Made by a program: the position numbers and the translations under genes
In this document: piece by piece, positions 30,830 through 43,260 of the stretch
How positions within the stretch are numbered: position 1 is the first letter of the stretch
Layout: every line of letters begins with the position of its first letter
Notes under the pieces: model-generated
Told to the model about the DNA's origin: nothing
Databases searched by the model: none
What the model saw: the letters and a program-made list of their open reading frames with translations, nothing else
Source of the DNA: Muscardinus avellanarius
Lineage: Eukaryota > Chordata > Mammalia > Rodentia > Gliridae
DNA: 64,000 bases
NCBI GenBank assembly: GCA_963383645.1
Contig: OY726557.1
Coordinates: forward strand, 129,165,174 to 129,229,173
Direction of reading: 5' to 3'

Positions 30830-30861
30830 AAAGAAAAAAAGTTGGATGAAAGATAAAAATT

Positions 30862-31085
30862 TAGTCAGGATGTGGTGGCGCATGCTTGTAATCCTAGCAT
30901 TTGGGAGGCTGAGACCAGAATATCCCGGTTCCAGGACAGCCTCAACTACTGAGAGTGAGGCTCTCTGCAACTTAGTGAGACCCTATTTCAAAATAAAGAA
31001 TAAAAAACAGGGCAGGGGGGTGTAGCCCGGAGGTGGAATGCCCCTGGGTTCTATCTCCAAACCCGCAAAAAGAAAAATAAAAAAA
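30862..31085 (+). repeat. 7SL-ID SINE, type I
   Basis: 'gtcaggatgtggtggcgcat' to 'ccaaacccgcaaaaag', the 'aacccgc' tail variant. Confidence 0.9.
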
Positions 31086-31413
31086 TAAAAATTTAAACTT
31101 CTTTAATTAACGAGAAAAAAAGCAACTAGAAATACCAGAAAAATATAAAGCTATAAAAATAAAAAATAAGCTATAAAGGAAAGTCACATGAGGAAAACTA
31201 GAATGATTTAAACTAGCATATAAAGGAGAGACTTCATCTGATCTTAAAACTTAGACTATTTTTCATTGGTGCACAGGTTTAGTGACATAGAATTATATAC
31301 CTCATTCTGTAAAGTCTAGTTACACAGATTGTTTTTAGGGTGAGTCAATTTACTATCAATATATAGCCATCTTAACACAAATTTTTATTTTTAGAGCCAA
31401 TCTGTATCTATCA
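31086..31413. other. Unique AT-rich stretch
   Basis: No repeat or gene recognised. Confidence 0.45.
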
Positions 31414-31575
31414 AGCCAGGTTTGGTGTTGCACACCTGTAATCCCAGTCGGTGAGGCTGAGACAAGAAGATCTCAGGTTCAAGGACAGCCTCAGCGACAC
31501 AGTGAAAACTTTCAGCAACCTGGGACTGGGGGTGTAGCTCAGAGGTAGAGCTAGGTTCCATCCCCAGTAACTCAC

Positions 31576-31618
<43 letters not shown>
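31414..31618 (+). repeat. 7SL-ID SINE, (CA)n tail, deleted middle
   Basis: 'agccaggtttggtgttgcac' head; the linker between monomers is deleted ('cagcaacctgggactggggg'). (CA)n at 31579-31617. Confidence 0.87.
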
Positions 31619-31620
<2 letters not shown>

Positions 31621-31701
31621 GAATCAATCAACAAAATGTAAATATTTAACTTTGGTTATAACATAGAATAAAAAAAATAACATTAATAATACTAGTTAGG
31701 G

Positions 31702-31988
<287 letters not shown>

Positions 31989-32058
31989 GTGTAGAAGTAA
32001 CCATGCAAGTTGACACTTCTGTCTTTATGGCTGGTCCACTCACTAGAAGTGCCTTTAT

Positions 32059-32232
32059 TTTACCTCCAAGCTACACTCCCAGCCCTATTTTATTTTTTAT
32101 TTAGAAACAAGGTCTCTCTTGCTGAGATGTAGATGGCCTCATTCAATTGCTGAGACTCACTGTGAACCTGGGATCCTCCTGTCTCAGCTTCCTCAATACT
32201 GATATGATAGGCATGCACCACCACACCTGGCT
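32059..32232 (-). repeat. 7SL-ID SINE, type III, partial tail
   Basis: Begins in mid-tail at 'ttttacctccaagctacac'; ends 'ccaccacacctggct'. Confidence 0.83.
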
Positions 32233-32575
32233 TCATGTTGATTTTTATTTTCACTTTTTGGCAGTTAATTCCCTGTTTTTTATAATATATGTCTTCTGCT
32301 TTTTGATTTAGTTACTTTAAACCACACCAATTGACCATCTATCCAAAACATAAAATCGGTAACTCAGTTATATTATACCCAACCCAGCAATCTCCCAATC
32401 TTTAAGTGATTTTTTTATCTTTAGCTTTCTTTTAGCTATCATTGTAACTTTGAATAATATACCTTCATTTTAATTGATCGACTCATTATCTCTAGACAAC
32501 CTATCTAATTTCATCCCATATAAAATGAACTAGCGCCCCATAGTTCTGTCTACCTTTTTTATAGACATCTCCACT
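32233..32575. other. Unique AT-rich stretch
   Basis: No repeat or gene recognised. Confidence 0.45.
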
Positions 32576-32576
32576 A

Positions 32577-32784
32577 ACTATTATTATTATTATTATTATT
32601 ATTTTTGGTGGTACTGGGGTTCCTGGAAGCCCTTCTACCTCCGGGCTACACTCCCAGACCTATTTTATATTTTTATTTGGAAACAGGGTCTCTTAAGCCA
32701 GCAGGGCTAGCTTCGAACCTGCACAATCCTCCTGTCTCCGCCTCCCAAGCACAGGGATTATAAGCATGTGCCACCATGCTCGGC
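32577..32784 (-). repeat. 7SL-ID SINE, type IIb, (TTA)n tail
   Basis: (TTA)n at 32579-32602, then 'ggtggtactggggttcctgg'. Ends 'ccaccatgctcggct'. Confidence 0.92.
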
Positions 32785-32812
32785 TACTCACTTTTTTAAA
32801 ATCACTGCTTTT

Positions 32813-33029
32813 AGCCAGGTGTGGTGGCGCACGCTTGTAATCCCAGCATTCGGGAGGCTAAGACTAGAGGATCACAGTTCGCGGACAGCCTCAGCTACTT
32901 AGTGAGGTTCTTTGCAACACGGTGAGACCTGGTTTCAGAATAAAGAATAAAAAATAGGGCAGGGGGTGTAGCTTGGAGGTCGAATGTCCCTAGGTTCTAT
33001 CCCCAAACCCGCAAAAAAAAAAAAAAAAA
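32813..33029 (+). repeat. 7SL-ID SINE, type I, first of two at one target
   Basis: Flanked by 'aaatcactgctttta' at 32798-32812 and 33030-33044. Tail variant 'aacccgc' plus A-run. Confidence 0.92.
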
Positions 33030-33044
33030 AAATCACTGCTTTTA

Positions 33045-33265
33045 GCTGGGTGTGGTGGTGCACGCTTGTAATCCCAATACTTGGGAGGCTGAGACAGGAG
33101 GATTCCACAGGTTCAAAGCCAGCCTCAGCTACTTAGTGAGGCTCTCAGCAACTTAGTGAGACCCTGTTTCCAAATAAAATAGAAAAAATAGGTCTGGGAG
33201 TGTAGCCCAAAGGTAGAAAGCCTCTGGGTTCCATCCCCAGCACCAAAAATAAATAAAATAAAATA
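33045..33265 (+). repeat. 7SL-ID SINE, type II, second at the same target
   Basis: Flanked by the same target word at 33030-33044 and 33266-33279, so the target exists in three copies around two SINEs. Confidence 0.92.
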
Positions 33266-33280
33266 AAATCACTGCTTTTT

Positions 33281-35260
33281 AACAGGAGAGACCATATGTA
33301 TTAGAAGGTACTGGCCCATAACCATCTCCCCCATGATCCTTGATATGTCAGAATGAGATGAATCAGACCACCAAAATTCTCAAAATGAAAACTTGGCTTC
33401 TCCTCCTCCCCCCGGGATACTTTACAGGAAGACTATGAGAATCTTTGGGAAGACTAAGCATTTGGAATCAAAAGAAACACTAATTTCAGAAAAATCTTTC
33501 AACAAATTTCTATGCCTCCATCTTTCCATCCTTCAACGGAATTTGTATCAACCATGTTTTCCTCCTTGACTCAAGTCCCAAGGGTAGGAGATGTGCGAAC
33601 CCTATGCTACTAGGAAACTGCCAGTGGCCACTTTCTTCCTCTAGAGCTGTGCAAATGGGCTGCTCCGTGTTTATGCATGTCCGGCATGCAAATAAATGGG
33701 CCAAATGTTGTTTAAATGACTATGATTTTTAAGTCAGCAGTTCCAGCACGCCTCTTGGCAGAGTCAAATTTCGATATAAAGATCTGAAACAAACTGCTGA
33801 CTTACTGAACACTATAGCCAGACACCCACACAGCTCATACAGGCACTTTGGAGACACTCAGGCAGGGAGGGGTACAGGACGGTGAGATCTGCAGGCCAGC
33901 CTCATTCTCCCCATCTAAGACTTGTTGTCAGGTTCCAGGTAAGGCCCGTCCTGTGGTGTTAAGCTCTTAGATGGCAGAAGGCATCCTGCAGAATCCCTCT
34001 TTCTCTCTTGTGTGCATGGCCCTCCACTCTTCCAGACAAAGGCAGCTCCAGCTCCTCTCCCCACAGGGATGGGTTTTCATGGGGTGCACTGGCTTGGGAT
34101 GGGGGTGGACAGGAAATATGCAGAAAATGGAAAACAAAAATGATCTGTGCAAATCCTCATCTGGAAAATCTGCATTCCTGGTTGCCTGCATTTATAATAT
34201 TAAGCAGGGGAAATTACAAATAAAGCAGTCAATGAGTTAGCATGAATCAGATCTTTGTTCTTTGGCAAATCCTGCCTGGAAGGCTGAGTTCAATTTCTCA
34301 CTGACTTGAAGCATCAATTTTATAAAAATGGCTTTAAAATCTTCCCAAGGCTTATTTGCCTCCCAAGCCAGAAGAAAGAAGAAAGGTGACCACACAACTG
34401 GACACCCTGTGGTCAGACTCATGAAATGGACAACTTCTGTGCAGTACCTCTGTACTACCCCCAAACTGGAAAGGAGGTGGGAAAATGGTCCCTTGGAGGA
34501 ATCTGGGAACAGAGAAAGACAGCCAAAGACAGTAATAATTCTCCTGGCTCTGTTCTCTGCCACCCACATCCATGGGCTAGATACACTCTCTGAATGCCAG
34601 GCTTGTCCTTCCCAGTCACCCTGCAGCCAACAAGTAGCCTGAGGAAGCATCAAGAAAATTCCGCAGTCCGGGCCTGAAAAGAGTTTGGAGACACGACTGT
34701 GAGGTTGAAAGGAAGGAAAGCAAGTCCTATCATGCTTGTGTGGACCCCTCTCCAAGTTCTAAATGCTGGTACCCATTTTTCCTCCAGGGAAATCTTGAGA
34801 GAAAGATGCATTTTTTCTGTTCAGTCAATGATGAAGCCAAAGCTCAGATTTGATTTGGATGGTGGTCAATTTGCACAGCTAGGGCTTGATTTTACTCCTT
34901 GACCTTCCTACTTAAGGGTCTTCTCCCTAGACCACAGTACCAGGAACTGTCACTCTCCGACCAGACCATGGGAATTCCAGCCACTTGGTGGTAAGTTAAG
35001 GTCCAGGCGATCTTTACTAGAGTGGCAGACACTTGTCGCCTGTATGCCCAGCTCTGTTTGACTCTGTACCATATGGAGATAGTTGACTGGATCTCTTGTG
35101 ACTGCCTAACACTAAGCCTACCTTCTACTCTTTTGCAGAGACTCGATGACAGCTCACTGCCAGTCAGATCTTCTCTGCCATTCAAACCCTGCCACCAACT
35201 CTGTGGAAGTGGCGAACTGCATATTTTGTCTCTAGATCTAAAATATAAATCCAAGGGGTA
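33281..35260. other. SINE-free unique block, 2 kb
   Basis: No gene recognised; overlapping frames up to 172 codons occur on both strands, but none looks like a known family. Composition is balanced. It may include conserved non-coding sequence. Confidence 0.5.
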
Positions 35261-35261
35261 T

Positions 35262-35437
35262 TTATTTATTAGAACTGATGATCGAATCTAGGGACTTCTA
35301 CTTCTAAGCTTGCATTAGAAGTAGAATAGGTTGCATTACGTTGCTGAAGCTATGTTCACTATGTTGAACTTGCATCCTTCCTTGTCTCAGCCTCCCAAAT
35401 ACTAGGATTACAGGAATGGGCCACCATGACCAGCTTT
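35262..35437 (-). repeat. 7SL-ID SINE, highly degenerate
   Basis: 'ttagaactgatgatcgaatc' and 'gtctcagcctcccaaatact' mark the tail and head. The middle is rearranged, with a 'gaagtaga' repeat. Confidence 0.7.
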
Positions 35438-35454
35438 ATTTTATTTCAATTATG

Positions 35455-35492
<38 letters not shown>
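35455..35492. repeat. (TG)n microsatellite
   Basis: About 18 TG units after the degenerate SINE. Confidence 0.95.
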
Positions 35493-35494
<2 letters not shown>

Positions 35495-36086
35495 TTGTTG
35501 TTCCCTATTCCTCTGGTCATGAGACAATTGCATATCCTAGACCAGGTGTGTTCAGATTTCCCTCATCCTGATTTTAATTTCCACATGAACAGAATAAACA
35601 TGGCTGCCTTGGTACCTCATTTCCCTGTGCTGATGGAAATGACAACTCAACCAAGCTAACTTCTAATCTTTCTCTCACCGGACACCTTGCGGTTCTGCTG
35701 TCCCAGCCATTATTAACAAGGCAGCTGTCAGAGCAGCGAGGATGGAAAGACCCATTAGCTCATCTCATCCTATCTCCGGGCCAGGGCAGGATATAAGCCC
35801 TAAAAAATGCTTCCTGGTCTGAGGACTGCTTGGGGGTTTATTTATCCGAGGTCACAGTAAACATGGCTTCAAAAAAACAGGAAAGAGGGTCTCCTCTTAG
35901 CTAATTATGACACCAGTTATAACAATGTAGCGAGGGGTGGTGGTAAGGAAGCTTGCGTTTCCATACAAGGCTGTACCTTGTGGACCGGTTGGACTAGTGT
36001 AGCTGTGGCCACCTTGACAGGGGCTTGGATGGATTCCCTACTCCTGCTTTCACACTCGATAGGCCATCCAAAGTAAAGTCTAACAA
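35493..36086. other. Unique non-coding stretch
   Basis: No repeat or gene recognised. Confidence 0.45.
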
Positions 36087-36087
36087 G

Positions 36088-36271
36088 CCAGGAGTGGTGG
36101 TGCGTGCTTGTAATTCAGTGCCTGGGAGGCTGAGACAGGAGGATCACAGGTTTGAGGGTAGCCTCAGCAAGTAGTGAGACTTTCATTAACCTAGTGAAAA
36201 ACCTGTTTCAAAATAAGAATAAAATAGGGCTGGGGTTGTAGCTCAGAAATAGAATACCCCTAAGCTCAATT

Positions 36272-36307
<36 letters not shown>
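36088..36307 (+). repeat. 7SL-ID SINE, type III, (CA)n tail
   Basis: 'agccaggagtggtggtgcg' to 'tttctagtaacacac'. Confidence 0.88.
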
Positions 36308-36310
<3 letters not shown>

Positions 36311-36357
36311 AGAAAATTATAAATTGTGAAATTTTTGTGTGGGGGGAGGTGTGGGAG

Positions 36358-36556
36358 AGTGTGTATGGTGCTAGGTATTGAACCCAGGGGCATTCTACCT
36401 ACAAGCTATACCCCCAGCCTTTTTCAATTTTTGTTTTGAACAGGATCTCACTAGGTTGTTGAGAATCTCACTGTATTGTGGAGGCTTGTCTCAAACTTGA
36501 GATCCTTCTATCTCAGCCTCCAAGTCCTGGGATTACATGTGCTTCCATGCCCAGCC
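36358..36556 (-). repeat. 7SL-ID SINE, type III
   Basis: 'tggtgctaggtattgaaccc' to 'cttccatgcccagc'. Confidence 0.85.
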
Positions 36557-36689
36557 AATTTGTGAAGTTCTTGAATTGGTCCTAATTTACTGAACTCCTC
36601 TAGGCGTGTTAACTGTCCCATTTGCCTTTGACTGTGGCCAGCCCTACTTACGTACTCAATGAAATGTTTCCTTAATGAAGACTGATTGA

Positions 36690-36892
36690 GCTGGGCGTGG
36701 TGGCACACTCCTGTAATCCCAGTACTTGGGAGGCTGAGATAGTAGGATCACAGGTTTAAGGCCAGTTTCAGCAACTTAGTGAAACCCTGTTTCAAAATAA
36801 AAAAATAAAATAAAATAGGGCTGGGGGTTCAGCTTGAATGTAGAACACTCCTGAATCAAAACAAGAAAAGAAGAAAGAAAAAAAAAAAAGAG
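36690..36892 (+). repeat. 7SL-ID SINE, worn tail
   Basis: 'gctgggcgtggtggcacac' head; the tail decays after 'gaacactcctgaatc' into A/G-rich sequence. Confidence 0.87.
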
Positions 36893-37067
36893 GGCACAGC
36901 AGATTTCTTAACCTATTTCCCAGACAATACAACTTAAGCTCAGAAATCCTGTAGAGCTGGGATCTGAGCCAGATCTGCTTTCAAATCCCACCTCTTTTCC
37001 ACAGAATGATGGCAGCCTCTCCTGAAACTCAGCTGTAGCCTGTTTGTGCCAGCCTAAAGACTTACTA

Positions 37068-37240
37068 GGGAGGCTGAGGCAGGAGGATCACAAATTCTAC
37101 AAGAGCCTGGGCAACTTAGCAAGACCTCCCGTCAAAATAAAAAATAAAAAGGGCTGGAAGTGTAACTCAGTGATAGAGCAGCCTGGGTCCAATCTCCAGT
37201 ACCACAAAAATAAATGAATGAATAAATAAATACATAAAAG
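37068..37240 (+). repeat. 7SL-ID SINE, 5'-truncated
   Basis: Starts in mid-head at 'actagggaggctgaggcag'. Short target repeat 'aaagactt' before and after. Confidence 0.83.
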
Positions 37241-37745
37241 ACTTCTCCAACCAGAGTTTCCAAGCTCCACCCATGTGGCCCGGAAGTCAGTCACAGAGGG
37301 TAAGCGTTCTTGGTGAACTGAGGTTTCTGTGAGAGCGCCTGTTAATGTTAGCCATGGGGTTGTTTTTCTCTTGCCATAGAAACCACATTATTTTGATTTC
37401 CTTTTATTGTATCGGCCTTGCTTTAAACATGATCTTGACAGACAGGGCAACACAAGGTCAGCATCAAGTTTATCATCAAGTCTAAACAGCAAGTGCATCT
37501 ATAAACCAAGAGTTTAAAGAACAGTGACTTGTGAATCAAAATACTTAAATTCCAGACTAGGTCTCTCGGGGGATTCTATAAAGCTGCGAGAGGGTTACTT
37601 CAGTTCTCCAAGCCTGTTTCCATAAAGGAATCAGCAAAGATGGGCTAGAGGACCCTGGTAGAGCCCTCTCGGCATTCAACCCAGGGCCTTTAGCATCCAC
37701 AGCTATGCCCTGATCTTAGCAGAGAAGCATATTTTTTTTCTAAGC
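37241..37745. other. Unique stretch with a MIR relic
   Basis: 37510-37670 follows MIR order ('aaattccagactagg', 'acttcagttctccaagcctg'). The rest is unassigned. Confidence 0.5.
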
Positions 37746-38385
37746 AATTGCTATTTTATTTATTTATATACTTATTTATTTTGGTGGTACTGAGGATTGA
37801 ACCCAGGGGCATTCTACCTCTGAGCTACACCCCCAGCTCTAATTTAATTAAATTATTTTTTTTGTGGTCCTGGGGATGGAACCCAGGGGCATCCACATCT
37901 AAGCTACACACCCTATTTTTTATTCTTTTTCTTTTGGTGCTTCTGGGGTTCCTGGAAGCCGTTCTACTTCCGGACTACACTCCCAGACCTATTTTTTTTA
38001 TATATTTATTTGGAAACAGGTCTCTTAAGCCAGCGCTGCTGGCTTCGAACCTGCGCGATCCTCTTGTCTCCGCCTCCCAAGCGCGGGGATTACAAGCGTG
38101 CGCCATCACGCCCGGCTTATTTTTTATTTTGAAACAGAATCTCACTATGTTGTGAAGAGTCTCACTAAGTAACTGAGGCTGGCCTTGAACCTGCAATCCT
38201 CCCATCTCAGCCCCCCCAAGTACTGGGATTACAGGTGTGTACCACCATACCTGGCTTTTTTTTTTTTTTTTTTACTTTTGAAACAAGGCCCTTCCAAATT
38301 GGGGTTTTGCTGAGTTGCCTCCGCAATCTTTCTGTCTCAGTCTCCCAAGCACTGGGATTATGGGTACAGACCACTACACACAGCC
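37745..38385 (-). repeat. Three minus-strand SINEs nested inside one another
   Basis: Outer tail 37778-37845 with its head at 38258-38385. Middle tail 37861-37930 with its head at 38119-38256. The inner complete type IIb copy (37931-38118) keeps its CpGs ('gcgcggggattacaagcgtg'). Confidence 0.88.
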
Positions 38386-38969
38386 TTGCTAGCTCCTTCT
38401 CATAGAGCTGTTCCTCCTTCTCCATGGGTGATACATTCCAGGACTGCTCCTGGGTGCCTAACATCAGAGATAGTTCCAAACTCTCTCTGTAATATATTTT
38501 TCCTGTATCTGCATATCTATGATGAGGTTTAATTTATAAATTAGGCCCAGTGAGAGATTAACAACAGTAGCTAACAATAAAATAGAAAAATTGTAATAAT
38601 ATAGACTTTATTAAAGTTATAACTTTACGCCTTGAGGATTTTTTTTTAATTTCTGGAATCTTGCATGCAGTTGACCATGGTAACTGAAACTGAGGAACAT
38701 GGAACTGCAGGTACAGGAACAGGGGTGCCATGCGTGCTCCTGGTCATGTTTCCAGAGAAGAGCCACTCAGCGCCTGGGACAGTCCACGCCCAGCAGAGGC
38801 TCCTTCCCTGCGAGGCCGCTTCACGTCCTCAGGGAGTGGCTGTTATGGCCTATAGATGTTGGTGGTCAGAACAGGATATCCAATGAAGAGTCCTGGAAAA
38901 GAGCAGAAAACTCTGGAGAGAAAAATCATCTGAGAGAGTGTGCAAAGAAAGAAAAGGTTTGATCAAGAG
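38386..38969. other. Unique non-coding stretch
   Basis: No repeat or gene recognised. Confidence 0.45.
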
Positions 38970-39345
38970 AGAGCCTCATAGCTAGGAACCATGGTGCACA
39001 CCCATAATCCCAATATTTGGGAGGTCCCAAAACAAAACAAAACAAAAAATTAAAAAGATTGGGGTAAGCCGGGTGTGGTGGTGCATGCTTGTAATCCCCG
39101 CGCTTGGGAGGCAGAGACAGGAGGATCGCGCAGGTTCGAAGCCAGCCGTGCTGGCTTAAGAGACCCTGTTTCCAAATAAGAAGTATAAAAATAGGTCTGG
39201 GAATGTAACCCGGAGGTAGAAGGGCTTCCAGGAACCCCAGTACCACCAAAAAAAAAAAAAAAAAAAAAAACCCAGAAAAAAAAAAAGACTGGGGTATAGT
39301 TCAGAGGTAGAATGTCTTTGGGTTCAATCTTGGGTACTAAAAATA
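38970..39345 (+). repeat. SINE split by a type IIb copy
   Basis: The outer head (38970-39025) and tail (39290-39345) surround an inner copy at 39067-39262. Target 'aaaaagattggggta' recurs as 'aaaaagactggggta'. Confidence 0.87.
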
Positions 39346-39382
39346 AAGAGAAAGGGAGGGAGGAAGAAGGGAGGGGAGAAGA

Positions 39383-39384
<2 letters not shown>

Positions 39385-39458
<74 letters not shown>
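39385..39458. repeat. (GA)n microsatellite
   Basis: About 37 GA units with one 'gaaagag' break, at the outer SINE's 3' tail. Confidence 0.95.
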
Positions 39459-39460
<2 letters not shown>

Positions 39461-39497
39461 TGACTCATGAGAAACTCAGTCAAAAACTACTGGAGAA

Positions 39498-39725
39498 GTA
39501 GGGCTTGGTGGCACATGCTTGTAATCCCAGCATTTGGGAGGCTGAGACAGGAGGATGGCAGTTTGCAGGCAGCCTCAGCTACCTAGTGAGGCCCTTTGCA
39601 ACTCAGTGAGACCCTGTTTCAAAATAAAGAATAAAAAATAAATTAAATATGGGGCTAGGGGTGTAGCCTGGAGGTAGAATGTCCCTAGGCTCCATCCCTA
39701 GTAGGATTAAAAAAAAAAAAAAAAA
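39498..39725 (+). repeat. 7SL-ID SINE, type I
   Basis: 'agggcttggtggcacatgc' to 'ccctagtaggattaaaaa'. Confidence 0.89.
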
Positions 39726-39733
39726 ACTGGAAA

Positions 39734-39815
39734 AAGTCTGGGGTGTGGTTCAGGGGTGCTTGCCTGTAATGTACTAGGTCCTAGATTTCATCCCTAGGAG
39801 CACAAAAGATAAAAA
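39734..39815 (+). repeat. Stand-alone ID element
   Basis: 'gtctggggtgtggttcagg', 'gtgcttgcctgtaatgtact' (anticodon region present) and 'gatttcatccctaggagcac', then an A-rich end. Sits right behind a SINE. Confidence 0.78.
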
Positions 39816-40879
39816 AACAAACAGAAAAGCCACTGGAAACTGTGGTGAATGGTGAGGTCTTGAGGAATTTGGCCTCTGGAACCAGTCAAACCTGAGCAAG
39901 AACTCCAGCTGTTTCCCTCACCTGCTCAACGCCCAGCCATTTACAGATTCTCTCCCACCCACTCGGCTTCATCTTTGCCTTCCCAAGCAAGGCAAAGAGG
40001 AGACGTGAGGACACTGAGACAATGCTCCCCATCAACACAGGAGCATGTCATATTATGATCTTTTTCTAGTGCACTTAGCACCTAACTACAATGGAGTAAA
40101 CGCTCAAAAAAGATCTGCTCTAAGAAAATAAAAGGAAGTGGGAACATTCACTGAAAGGCCATGGAACATAAAAGAAAGTCCTGCCCAGGGGTCAGCCTTC
40201 AGGAAGCTCTCCAGCACAGTGCTGTAGCCCCGCTTCACACGGACACTGTTAGAGACTCTTGAGGGCTCCCGCCTGCTTTTCTGCGCCCTTTCCCTTAACA
40301 GGGACCTTTCCTGGGACCACACACCCAAGGCTGTCTTGAAGCTCTGTCCTCACGAAAATGGCTTTCCCTGATGAAGGGAAGAAAACAACTGACTGGAATG
40401 AAAAGGTAGATATCTGAATCTGAAGGCTGTCACAGGTCAGCTCTTAGGATTGCCGCAGAGCCTGTCTCCTGGAAATTGTTCTAGCCATCTCACCCGATGG
40501 TCATGATACGATTATCTTACAGTCGTAACAGATTGGGGTTTGATTTGAACAGCAGAGACAAAAAGGATTAATTTCTGCTCCTGCAGGGGAAATGAAACTT
40601 TACTCAGTGGATAACATCTCCTAACTTGCTCACTCCTTTTGTTCCTCCATTCATCCATCCATTCGCTCAATAAACGTTTATTCTAAGCCTGGTTTTGCAC
40701 TCACAGTGCTAAGTGGCGAGAGCAGAAAGGTAATTATAACACAGTGTCAGCCTCATAGAGCTCACGGCCTCAGAATGAGTCTGACCCGGAAGTTGGGCGG
40801 ATCCAGAGAGCAGGGCAGGTCTGAGGTAGGATGGGGGAGCCTTGCTCTATCAAGAAAGCTCCAGAAGGCTCCCTGGAGG
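39816..40879. other. Unique stretch with L2/MIR-like relic
   Basis: 40640-40790 ('ccattcgctcaataaacg', 'cacagtgctaag', 'cctcatagagctcacggcct') resembles the common reversed L2/MIR 3' block. The rest is unassigned. Confidence 0.5.
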
Positions 40880-41071
40880 GGGAAATGCCTGGCTACCTGT
40901 AATCCCAGTACTTGGGAGGCTAAGATAGGAGGATCTGAGGTTTGAGGTTAGCCTTAGCAACTTAGCAAGACTTTCAGAAACTTATTATGACCCTGATTCA
41001 AACTAAGAAATAAAAAGGGGAAAAGGATAGAAGTGTAACTCAGAGGTAAAATTTTTCTGAATTCACTCCCC

Positions 41072-41115
<44 letters not shown>

Positions 41116-41120
41116 CACAT
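40880..41120 (+). repeat. 7SL-ID SINE, (CA)n tail
   Basis: The head is shortened at its start ('gaaatgcctggctacctg'). (CA)n at 41073-41120, followed by (CAC)n at 41123-41142. Confidence 0.87.
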
Positions 41121-41142
41121 ACCGCCACCACCACCACCACCA

Positions 41143-41471
41143 ACAGCAACAACAATGACAAATTGAAGGCATAGCACCAAAGAGGTAAAAGAGACAGGAT
41201 CAGAGTGATAGAAGAACAGCTTGGCCAACGAGAGGCCAAAAATTGAAGCAGTCAAAGAAGACCAACATTTCCCTGTGGCTGGAACATTAACCAAGAGGGG
41301 TGCAAAAGAGGCTTTTCTAGCACTCAGCAAAACTTTGCTTTTCAAAGGACAAAACCCTCCTTCTGAAACTACCTCTGCTCTCTAACCCATCCTCCTTAGG
41401 CTCCCAGGTACATTTAATTCATGCTGAAAATGGAAGAAAAATAGGATGTGATCGTCAAAGCTCCCTCCAAG

Positions 41472-41505
<34 letters not shown>

Positions 41506-43185
41506 CTGTCCCTCCCTCCCTCCCTCTCTCTCTCTTTTCTGTCCCTTTTGTGTGCACCAACCCTGATGGTAGGAAGCATTTGTCTAAAAATAGCCATTCT
41601 CAAAGACCCAGTCTTTTCTGAGTTTCATAGAACATCTGCTCAACAGTTTCCTATGACTGTTTTTGGCCATTAAATCAAAGCCGCCAGAAACAATGTTCTG
41701 TTTCTGTCTTTCAAGCAAAGAATTGCCATCAGGCCTTCTTCCTCTCAGATCCAGACGACAATGGTACCAGAAATAGCCACAGGAGGCTTTGAAACACCTT
41801 AAGGCCTCAGTCCAAACAGAGAGTTACTTACAGAGAGAGTGTCTTGTTTTTCTCTTAAAAAAAATGCAACTTTTTTTGTTGTTGTTCAGCTTCCAAGTAC
41901 AGAAAAGAAACTTAGATAGGCCAAACCTCCAGGGAGAGGGGTGCCACCCCATGCAAATTACCACCTGCAGTGCGGAGCCTGTGGTTTGTGCAGGCCTGGG
42001 TTGGCAGGGACCAGAGACCCATAAATGTCTCACCCTGAGCTGCCTTAGGCGGCCGCACAAATGAAACTGAGTGTGGGGGTGGACGAATGGTATCTGGCTG
42101 TGTGGGTACTTCGTCCTAGGTGTTATCCATGTTAAGTGCTGGGCTCTTGTTTGTTCGAGTGGCCCAGAATGTAAGAGTTTGCACCCAGGGAAAAACTCAT
42201 AGACCAAGCTTTGCAAGTCCTGGTAGGTTCTGTCCTGTCTACACAAACAATTATCCTCGTTTCTCTCTCTTGCCCTGTCTGATGTCTCACCTGTAAGATG
42301 CTATAATGTAAAAAGGCATTGATGCAAATGCCTCCAGGCAGATAGAAAGAGGAAGGAAAAGGGGATCCAGGCCCTAAAGTCATGTAAACTGCGCAGGGCC
42401 AGTGCCAGGGTAAGTGGGCAGAGTGCAGCCAGGGGCCATCCTGGGGCAGAGCCGTCGCACTGACAGCGGCTCTGGAGCTCAAACATCCATCCATTCCTAC
42501 AAGAGCCAGTTCGGGAATGAGGCATGCAAAACTGGATCCAGCCTCAATGGGAAAGAAGGCCGAGAATGCTTTCTCACTCTAGCCCAGAACTTCAGTCCCT
42601 GCAAAATTAGACAAAGCGTCAAATCAAGCTTTTGGAGCCAAGGAGTTGGAGGTCAGCGCAACAGGTGAGGGCTGTGCGAACCTGACATTCTAGACCCAGG
42701 GAGGGTACCGGTGATGTTCGTCTGCTGGTCTCAGGGCACCTGCTCGCAGCCTCAAGACTCCACATTGTCTTAAAATGGGAAAATGGGCCGATGTCACAGC
42801 AACCTAGGTGCCCCCGTTGGGACTGATCAGAACAAGGCTGAACCCTGTGACCTGCCCGTAAGCACAGATGTGCTTACGGAAGAGGGAAGCCAGGCAGGGG
42901 TGCAGGGCCGGCAGAAGTGGACTTGAGGAGCAGCAGTTAGCGCCTGCTGCTTCTGGATGCGCTCTTTCGTTTGTATAAAATGGCCTTGGTAGTTTGGGGG
43001 AGACACTGGTTTCCATGTTTAGTGTCCATCATTGGCTCATGAGACCACAGAAGCCCATCTAACCGGCCCGCACAGGTAGGGGCCCAGGTCTGAATGAGAA
43101 GTGTGACTAGGTGTGTCCTTGTCATTGTGGGCTTACCTCGGAGGGAAGCAACTCACTTTCTTTTATTCCCTCACTTCCTTCCACA

Positions 43186-43190
<5 letters not shown>
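41143..43190. other. SINE-free unique block, 2 kb
   Basis: No gene recognised. Includes a (CTGT)/(CT) tract at 41470-41540. Frames up to 140 codons on both strands show no family resemblance. Confidence 0.5.
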
Positions 43191-43237
<47 letters not shown>

Positions 43238-43260
43238 TCTCTCTCTCTCCTTCTCTCTCC
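43191..43260. repeat. (CT)n microsatellite
   Basis: About 33 CT units with TTCT breaks near the 3' end. Confidence 0.95.

Noticed and set aside
32798..33279. CRISPR-like array because one word recurs three times at ~235-base spacing
   Set aside because: The spacers are SINEs and the word is a target-site duplication; the genome is mammalian.
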